This document shows positions 57,001 to 64,000 of a stretch of 64,000 nt of DNA, in pieces. The stretch lies in assembly GCA_015501585.1 (NCBI GenBank), contig JADNRY010000328.1, positions 1 to 64,000 of the forward strand. Direction: 5' to 3'. A model generated the notes under the pieces. The model searched no databases and was not told the DNA's origin. It saw only the letters and a program-made list of their open reading frames with translations. Made by a program: the position numbers and the translations under genes. Position 1 is the stretch's first letter; the number at the start of each line of letters is the position of its first letter. Origin of the DNA: Rhodocollybia butyracea (taxonomy: Eukaryota; Basidiomycota; Agaricomycetes; Agaricales; Omphalotaceae).

Positions 57001-59254
57001 GCCATCCATCTGAGAAGGATGGCTAACCATCTCTCGAAAATTTCTACATCTGGCGTACCATCGTATGCCTCAGGCGTTGGGAGCTTGATATTCTTAGCTC
57101 CGTCTATAGTTGTGACGGGTTTCCCCACTGCATGACGTACCATACGTCGATACACTCTGTGTACCTGGTGTTTCCATCGGGCACGACGTTCGTCATCCCC
57201 TGTTGTCTCTCGCAGTTTAGCTGCAAGTTTTTGTCGCAGCTTACGCTGTTGCAATTTACTAAGATTTGCCTGTGGCTGAATTATATAATTCACCCAGGAA
57301 TCGTTAGATGAGGAGTCAGAATCAGACTCCTTGTCGTTATCGTCTGATGATTCATCAGACCAAGGCATACCTTTACGCTTCTTGTCTCTATCGCTAGAGT
57401 CAGAGCTGTCGGAGTTATCATCAGGATCTCCAGGTGTGCCGGAGGCATACCTAACTCTGCCACCCTTGTAGGGTTGCGACGATTGAGCTTGCTTTGAGGA
57501 GGTATTATTATACTCCCGATCCCAAACTTCTCGTGGAGTAGTTAGTTTGTCGACAGGGATGCTGTCGTCATTGAATCCTACCATCTGGTCAGGGAATGCA
57601 TCCGGTATCATACCGGATGTTCTGAGACTATAGTTATGTTGTCTCTGAATCGCTACGCGACTTTCCCAATCGCTCGCTATCCCGTTCGGGAGCGGCATAC
57701 TAGGCGATCTTATCGCCGTCAGTGCAGTATTATTCTGTACTTCATTTATCAGTGGTACCGGTGTTGGTACTACTATTGGCGATGCCTGTACCATTGTAGC
57801 TGGCAGTGTTGGTAGTACTACTGTTTGTGGTACTGCTTGTTGTATTGTCACTGGTGGGATCACCGTAGTAATTGGCTCTTTCTTTACAGAAGCCTTCATT
57901 TTAGCAGGTACTGTTTGTACTTGCTGTGTAAGAGTTACCGGAGGTAACTGTTGTTGTGCGGGTGGTACTACTGTATGTAGTACCATTGTGCTCGGACCAG
58001 GTCCTTGCGTGTTTTGTTGACAAACGACTTGTGTCATTGTCTGTGTTTGCGCCATACGTACCGTTATCGGTGCTGACAGCGCTATTGTTTTCGTTTGTAT
58101 TCCTTGTGTAGGAATACTAACATCAACCAATGGTTGGTTTTTACGATAATGTTCATTCAATTCTTGAATGAATGCTTCGTGTGCTTTGATAAGGGACTCA
58201 TTTCTCAATGGTCCCACTATTGTTGACTCTGTCCGTTGGATGGGGTCATTCTTCCGTATACTAATTGTAGGCGGAGTAGGTAACGGTCTCGGTCCTCTTG
58301 GGGCCGGAGACATTCTTCCTGTGAAGATGTTTTGCCTTATTACTGGAGAGTAACGAAGCGTCTGGGGTTCATTTGATTTACCCATTGTCGAGTTTGATAA
58401 GTCAATGACTGGGCTTTCATTTGCATGAACTCCTTTATTTGGTGTTTTGTTCGTTTGGGAAGTTTGATTCTTCCTAATTGTTACAAAGTCGCCAAAGTTA
58501 TTATAGGGATCACTTTGGCGATCATCTTCTTCTACAACCTCGGTTTCAAGGTTGTCAAATAGACCTTCACCTTCAGGTGGGTCTATCGGATCGAATGAAT
58601 CTGTATGCCATACGTTATGTATTGGCTTGAAAGATTCTTTAGGTCTCCGATCTCGGGCACCTGGTGGTTTGTATATTCCCATTGTTTGACGGAACGGATG
58701 TGTGGTAGGCTTTATGCCTTCCCAACGACTTGTTTGTTTGTTGTCAGGCGGTAATGCCGCCTGTAATACCGCTGGCGGTCGGGCTACGGGCATTGCTATG
58801 CTCGTAAGGTTACCAGTATCTGGTAACGGTCTGGACTTACTCATTCCGGATGGTCCGGACCAACGTTCTACCGCGGTAGCTATATGGTTTAGTGCTTGCG
58901 CACCTTGTCCATAGAACTGCGATAGTTCTTGCATGGCCTCCTTGAGGTCATTCATGTCTGCGAAGCCTTTATTGCTAAAGGCTCCCTGAGACTCATTAGA
59001 CTCAGATAGTTTATCGTGCGTCGTATTCGACGCACGCTCACGGATGTCTTCGACATCACTTACTGTTATGACTCGATCAATAGTCTCATCCAAACCTTCA
59101 CAGTACGTAACTCAGCAGTAAAAATGATAAGAGAAATTAATGAGATTATAGAGCAAGCCTTTCCGTTCGTTGAAACCGCTAGGCAAAAAATATATACTCA
59201 AACAACTAGGCTCAAGTAAAGTTAGTAACTAGTTTGTAATACGAAACTCACAGA

Positions 59255-59625
59255 ACTTATTATTTGGAGATAGCTCAACAAATAATAATATGATTACCCT
59301 CGGAGATAGCTCAACAAGCAGTAATATGAATCAGAACTAGTACTCGGAGATGGCTCAACAAGTAGTAGTGAGTGTGGTGTCTAGTACTCGGAGATAGCTC
59401 AACAAGTAATAGTGAGTGTGGTGTCTAGTACTCGGAGATAGCTCAACAAGTAATAGTGAGTGTGATGTCTGATACTTGGAGATAGCTCAACAAGTGGCAA
59501 TTAAAGAAGTATTCACTAGGAGATAGCTCAACAGGTGAATGTTAGTGGATACAACTTGGAGTTAGCTCAACAAGATGTATAAATGTGTATTGTAGCTTGG
59601 AGATAGCTCAACAAGATACAATGAG
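59255..59625. repeat. Nine hairpins with a constant loop and covarying stems
   Basis: The core GGAGATAGCTCAAC occurs nine times (one copy has GATGG, one GAGTT) every 36-44 bp. The bases on either side differ between copies but remain complementary to each other. Examples are TTATTATTTG with CAAATAATAA, ATTCAC with GTGAAT, ATACAACTTG with CAAGATGTAT, and ATTGTAGCTTG with CAAGATACAAT. The core can itself pair GAG with CTC around ATAG. The first two units are present in the visible part of the other LTR. Function is unknown: RNA fold in the transcript, cruciform, or dyad protein-binding sites. Confidence 0.8.
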
Positions 59626-59757
59626 TTGGTCTGGTGATTCACACAAGTGATAACAGCAAACAAGTGGGGGTTTGGATTTAAGAAAAATAATACGTCTAAT
59701 GTACATTGGTAAATCTAGACTAATTATATACTGTGCAATGTGTACTAGTTAGGAAAT

Positions 59758-60075
59758 GCTGCGGAATGACTAGATTTGAGTCATAACTGCGGAAATACTG
59801 TGAATGAGTCAGTCTGACTATGTAATGCTGTGCAATGACTAATATTGAGTCATGTATGCGGAACCGTAGTTGACTCAGATATCTGGCTGTGCAATGACTG
59901 ATATTGAGTCATTGATGTAAAGAGGCTATGCAATGATGTCATAGCTGTGGAGCAGTGATGTGATATCATAACTGCGGAGCAATGGAATGACATCATGATT
60001 GTGGAGTAGCAAGATGACATCATGGTTGTGGAGCTAGAATGATGTCATCACTGTACAGACTGTGCAGTGACTGTT
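59758..60075. repeat. Second array of short hairpins in the same LTR
   Basis: Short dyads such as ATGACT-AGATTTG-AGTCAT, CAATGACT-GATATTG-AGTCATTG, ATGATGTCAT and GATGACATC are separated by a variable linker near CTGCGGA or CTGTGGAG. As in the other array, stems change and the linker is kept. A similar vocabulary is seen at 14,596-14,757. Confidence 0.6.
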
Positions 60076-60240
60076 AAAGATCATTCTGGTGTTCTGGAAG
60101 AATGTGTGCAGCATTAACCCAAATGGTGTTGAATAACTAATGAATGTAAAATGTTAAGTAGAAGTATTAATGATAGTGTTCATAGTTGGTTACAGAAGAA
60201 AAAAGATTGGGTGTATAGGATTTAGATCCGGGTCATAACA

Positions 60241-61460
60241 GTACTCCCCCCTTAAGGCCGAAACCCTCTGAGGCCACATAGGAGTTAGGTTATCCAGTCA
60301 TAGTTAGTGGGATTGCACCTATCAGTTGCATCTCAAGTAAAGATGTTCATGAGTTCAAGCATCCTGACTTCAAATGGTGGTTATGTGATGGCCTGTTAAT
60401 TGGTCATTAATTGGACATTAGTGTCGTTAGTGTCATTACTGTAATTGGTGTATTTTCCATGCCACATTAGTTGCATCAGACCTGGGACAATAAACATCAT
60501 GATTTCAATAGTACATCAGCATGTTGGGCGGTACTATGTCCATGGATCTGATTTATGGGAAGTCCATCAATCAAAATGATTGTTTCAAATTTTTCTGATT
60601 GCTTGATTGCATACAGCTGTTTGCATATCAGTGATTTGATGGTGGCTTTGATGTCAATTGGTGCCGTCTGATTGATGATTTTTATGGGAATAGTGGACTT
60701 TCGGACATTTCATTTCCTGAACTTGAAACTTGTCACTGTAGTATCTGCGTCTTGGACACAGATCCATGCATTTCAGTAAGCATTAATACCAATCTGGTAT
60801 TTGAATCTCATGTTGTCCAAGTGGCGAGAATTGGAGATGTATTATTATTTTATGACCAAGTTATGACTTGATGCGATATTGATGAGATGTATTATTAGAT
60901 GAAAAAGCGGGTATGATATAGCTGTTTCATCTTAGGTTGGTCTGAAACTCATCAAATCGTCCAAGAACTTTCTTCCTTTCCCCTTCTCATTCAGCACTTT
61001 TACATGTCTTTCAAAGCTTGTTCATTTCCTGATGTTTTTTCTTCAGTTTCTGGGCACACTATCTGCTATAACTAGTGGCATTTCAGAGATTATTGTGGTA
61101 GCGTTGACATTCTTTGTGGTTTTTTCTGGTGAGAACTCTCAGTAGCACAATACATGGTGCATTGCTTTCTATAGAGTCGGAGTATATGGCATAATTCAAG
61201 GCATAATTGGGCTTATTTGACCAATAATCTCATTTACAATCATTGGTGAAAGGTGAGGCATAGATATTGGATAAAATCTGCAAAAACCTGTTAATTGATT
61301 TTGCTCTGCAGATAGATGTATTGAGGTGGGTTAAAATCATGGAAATAATTTCTGGTGATGTTTCCACTTGAGTTGCAAGCAGAGTTATTGGGGTGTAATC
61401 ATTGTGACTATGAGCATCTGGTTATTGAGATGCTAGGATGTTTATCTGGTTGATGTCCTT
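60241..61460 (-). other. 3' untranslated part of the gag-only element
   Basis: AT-rich sequence between the Gag stop and the polypurine tract. No coding block, RT motif or repeat is visible, which supports the gag-only reading. Confidence 0.5.
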
Positions 61461-63711
61461 TTATCCATCCCCTTTTGCATTCCTTCCCAAGAGTGTGCCA
61501 TCAATATCCCAAATTTCATCTTTAACTTCAATTATAATGTTGTCGGGTATTTTTCTGGAAGTTTCAATAAATGCAGCTTGACCTGACACATGTTCATGCT
61601 GTTGTGGGCAGTGTTGGGCAAAGTGGCCTATCTTTTCACAGTAAGTACAAGCCCCCTTTTCCTTGTCTTTGGTCATACTCCTCTGGAGTGACCCAAGTGG
61701 TTAGTACTACTGACATCTTATTAACATTATCATTTCTAGAATTGTCTTGATTCATTCTAGAAGCTCTTGGAGTCAGCGTGGTGGCCCTCTGTTGTTGAGC
61801 TTGTGATGTATGATTGTTTGGTGGGCTATCCTGATCCAAAACCGTATTTTGAGCAGTATGACAGTCATTTTGTACAAAGTTACCGATTTCTGGACCATAT
61901 GCTAGTGGGAACAATGGTGAGGCTCCTTTTGAGTCTTTTTGTGTCCTGCCTTTGTGTGAGACAAAATAATAATCATTATTGCTTTGCAAAAAATCATGTG
62001 CTTGCTCAGCCCAGTCCAAACCTAAAGGCTCATGAATGAGAGTCTGTGGAACATGATTATTTTCTGCAGGTAGTGGCGTTGGATCTATTGGTTGGGTTTC
62101 AAGAAATAAACATTGACTTGTAGCTTGAGCTTGTTCAGATTTTGTAGACATTACAAAATTTTGTTTTCTGCCCATAAGGCTGGCATTTCTTTGCCCTCGA
62201 TCAAGTAGCGCCTGACTACTACCAGTATGTGCTAATTCATCATGTTGAGGTAGAGTTGCAGAGTGAATAAACTTGGTTGTCATTCCTTGTTCCTTGCTCC
62301 ACTTTTTCAACAGGATCTGGTGCTGATGACATGTGCATCACAGGTTGTAACATAGATAGCCTGTTGACAATCTGAGGGCTTAATGAGTGAGCCCTAGATT
62401 CCTCTACACTGTGTTGAGGATGAGTTTCTACCACATTTCCTGTGTTTTGTACAGGTGTGTGAGCACTTTGTGCATTTTCTTGTGCATTTTCCTGTCCTTT
62501 GGCTCGTTGGCTTGTATGAAGGGAAGGTGCTAATTCAACACTCATATTACTCCTTGCCCTCAGTGGAGCTTGAAACCTCATCCCTTTGTATCTCAGTGTA
62601 TAGGTGTGTTAGAATTTGAGTATTTCTTTCTTCTGACATCCTTTGATACAGGTTTGGGCTTAATGATGCAAGTTCTCTCTGACCTAGTCTTGTCAACTGT
62701 TGGATCCATTGCCATGGCTGAGCATTACTGCTTCTATAGCCTAATGACTCAAAAATATTTGGCATTGCTGGCTGAGTCTGTCAAATTGTATTTGTTCATT
62801 TTGAAAGTGGTTCAGAACTGGTACAGTATTGTTTGACTTGTATGAGCCTTGTTTTACTGAACTTTGGAAAGATCCACTTGGTGATGGATGATTCTGAGCA
62901 GATATAGTTGGCTGTAAAACCTTGCAATTGAACAGGTGCTTGTTCATGCCCTTGTGAGTGATTTAAACTCCTAACAACACTTCCAGCATTGTGATCTGAC
63001 TGAGAATGGTGAGAGAGAGATTTATGATGTGGATTACTATGAGTCATGGAATGCTCTTGCCCTTCCTCAGGGACTAAAGACAATGGAGATCTTCTAATAG
63101 GTTCAATTTGTCTTTGACTTGATAGTACAGAAGACATTTGGCCATCAGTTGTTGTACTCCCAGTTGCTGTTTGGCTCTAGTAATTGCTGGTGCAGATGAT
63201 GAGTGGTAGGTAAGTGAAGGACTTTGTTCTGGTTCTGAGAACTGAACAATGTTCCTGCTTTGCCGTGTAGATTCTCCACTTTGAGATTTGTGTGTATCAA
63301 ATTGTGCAGAATGGCTATGATGTAAAAAAGGTAGAGGTGCACTTGCTACAAGATTAGGCATTTGCTGCTGTTGTCCTCGCGAACCATTATCAACTAAATG
63401 ACTGGTGGAACGGTCATCATGACAAGCAAATATCTGTGCAATTTGTGCAGTAGGTGGCATTCTAACTTCTTGAACCACAGTTTCCGTTAAATTTGAACCC
63501 TTTGATCCAATGTGAATTCTCTGCATTACTACAAATTCACCATTTGAAATAGTAGTGGGTGACCCCCGGTTTGTATTTCCAACATTAGTATTGTGTTGTC
63601 CAGTGTATATCCTGGAGCATTAAAACCAATTGGAAAGGTGGCGATATTAGATCCTTGAACAAATTGGTGAGACCCAATCTGGGTGTATGATCTAGTTGTT
63701 TGTGTAGACAT
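61461..63711 (-). pseudogene. Gag-like gene with CCHC knuckle, frame-disrupted
   Basis: The start is ATG at 63,711 (MSTQTTRSYTQIGSHQFVQG). The product is Gln/Ser/His-rich in successive frames: NGEFVVMQRIHIGSKGSN (63,545), EQSPSLTYHSSSAPAITR, RQIEPIRRSPLSLVPEEGQ, then WQWIQQLTRLGQRELASLSP (capsid-like, 62,710), LGLDWAEQAHDFLQSNNDYY, and last CTYCEKIGHFAQHC, a perfect CX2CX4HX4C knuckle at about 61,635. At least five frame changes separate these pieces, so it is either decayed or contains introns I cannot place. The zinc knuckle supports nucleocapsid function and hence packaging. No enzyme domain follows. Confidence 0.55.
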
Positions 63712-63740
63712 TCATGGGGGAGGGTGGAGACATATTATTA

Positions 63741-64000
63741 TGTTATGACTCGATCAATAGTCTCGTCCAAACTTCACAGTACGTAACTCAGCAGTAAAAA
63801 TGATAAGAGAAATTAATGAGATTATAGAGCAAGCCTTTCCGTTCGTTGAAACCGCTAGGCAAAAAATATATACTCAAACAACTAGGCTCAAGTAAAGTTA
63901 GTAACTAGTTTGTAATACGAAACTCACAGAACTTATTATTTGGAGATAGCTCAACAAATAATAATATGATTACCCTCGGAGATAGCTCAACAAGCAGTAA
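63741..64000 (-). repeat. 5' LTR of the gag-only element, truncated by the window edge
   Basis: The sequence matches 59,064-59,330 almost base for base (CTCGTCC against CTCATCC and one C fewer). The remaining 900 bp or so lie outside the window. Confidence 0.85.

Larger units (their letters stand above)
48598..59063 (-). mobile_element. Ty3/Gypsy chromovirus gag-pro-pol with seven TGA stops
   Basis: One minus-strand frame covers Gag (retrotransposon capsid near 57,100-56,690, WLAILLRWMAVNRYCG), a zinc knuckle (CYGCGKPGHFANDPTC) and protease (TLFDSGCTIEALSP). RT follows (MLCIPKKNGTLCTIIDYRPR, then AYLNDIFVFS), then RNase H (FEIETLAILEALLKWEDKL, VVTDHKALEFFL). Integrase has an HHCC finger, Asp in GMDFIGPF, Asp in VSDRDSKF and Glu in GITERVNR, and a chromodomain closes it (VEWLVDEIIGHHWDGRK). 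Stops at 56,682, 56,217, 55,266, 54,891, 54,876, 54,294 and 49,930 are all TGA. A small deletion near 50,760 shifts the frame in RNase H. The RT is split by the element at 50,920-54,078, and the 5' end of gag by the LTR element starting at 59,064. Gag's true start is outside the window. Confidence 0.9.
59064..60240 (-). repeat. 3' LTR of the gag-only element, 1,177 bp
   Basis: The LTR starts TGTTATGACCC and ends GAGTCATAACA on the minus strand, with the inverted ends TGTTATGAC and GTCATAACA. Its last 255 bp are matched by 63,741-64,000. It contains two arrays of hairpins, at 59,255-59,625 and 59,758-60,075. The final bases of the LTR create an in-frame ATG start (MDETIDRVI) fused to the truncated Gypsy gag, which is an accident of insertion. 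Confidence 0.85.
59064..64000 (-). mobile_element. Gag-only (TR-GAG-like) LTR retrotransposon, right end beyond window
   Basis: On the minus strand the inner end of the 5' LTR is at 63,741 and the 3' LTR spans 59,064-60,240. The internal region (60,241-63,740) encodes only a Gag-like protein with a CCHC knuckle and has no RT, RNase H or integrase. A polypurine tract (CTTAAGGGGGGAG) sits just before the 3' LTR. It inserted into the Gypsy gag; CTTAC at 59,059-59,063 would be the near target duplication. The two LTRs differ at about two positions in the 255 bp that can be compared, so the insertion is young. Mobility in trans by an autonomous Gypsy element is inferred. Confidence 0.78.

Noticed and set aside
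48598..59063. Programmed stop-codon readthrough or recoding of TGA in gag-pol
   Set aside because: Seven TGAs spread over Gag, RT and integrase, together with a frameshift, fit decay better than programmed readthrough, which uses one site between gag and pol.
59064..59093. MDETIDRVI as the native start of the Gypsy Gag
   Set aside because: These codons are the terminal bases of the gag-only element's LTR; the frame is fused by insertion and the true start is elsewhere.

Overview
This window reads as a transposon-rich accessory stretch of a basidiomycete (Agaricomycete-type) nuclear genome. Introns are short (about 45-65 nt, GT..AG), and the window holds F-box, NACHT-type STAND, TPR-CHAT, SPIN90/Ldb17 and TET/JBP-like genes. 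It also holds Ty3/Gypsy, Ty1/Copia, hAT and TIR elements of kinds common in mushroom-forming fungi. No bacterial operon, rRNA gene or CRISPR array is visible.

Layout. 1-1.9 kb: broken F-box gene pieces. 1,891-14,409: a 12.5-kb DNA element with about 525-bp terminal inverted repeats (TIRs), subterminal tandem repeats and an ATGA target-site duplication. It carries a decayed basic, cysteine-bearing gene, a TET/JBP-type 2-oxoglutarate dioxygenase (+ strand) and a convergent transposase-like gene (- strand), and is itself peppered with smaller insertions. 15.2-16.5 kb: an apparently intact SPIN90/Ldb17 gene (-). 16.9-21.0 kb: an apparently intact NACHT STAND gene (+). 21-28 kb: a graveyard of F-box, NACHT and SINE-like relics. 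28.8-33.1 kb: an apparently intact TPR-CHAT protease-like gene (+). 33.5-37.8 kb: a Copia relic, satellite-like arrays and foldback elements. 37.8-43.7 kb: two decayed hAT transposase genes. 43.7-45.4 kb: a 5'-truncated Copia element. 45.8-64 kb: a Ty3/Gypsy chromovirus on the - strand. It is interrupted in its RT by a 3,159-bp TIR element that carries one gene of unknown function, and in its gag by a gag-only (TR-GAG-like) LTR element whose 3' LTR holds an array of hairpins.

Two themes tie the window together. First, transposon decay is strongly biased: all seven in-frame stops in the Gypsy gag-pol are TGA that can be read as CGA, and similar C-to-T changes at CpG fit the damage in the TET/JBP gene and the transposase-like gene. 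This suggests CpG methylation and deamination. Second, the apparently intact cellular genes include a STAND NTPase and a TPR-CHAT protein, families linked to non-self recognition or regulated cell death, lying among relics of the same STAND family. The strongest candidates for something undescribed are the hairpin array in the LTR at 59.25-59.63 kb and the orphan-gene TIR element at 50.9-54.1 kb. The TET/JBP-carrying element fits a known association but is a clean example with long TIRs.
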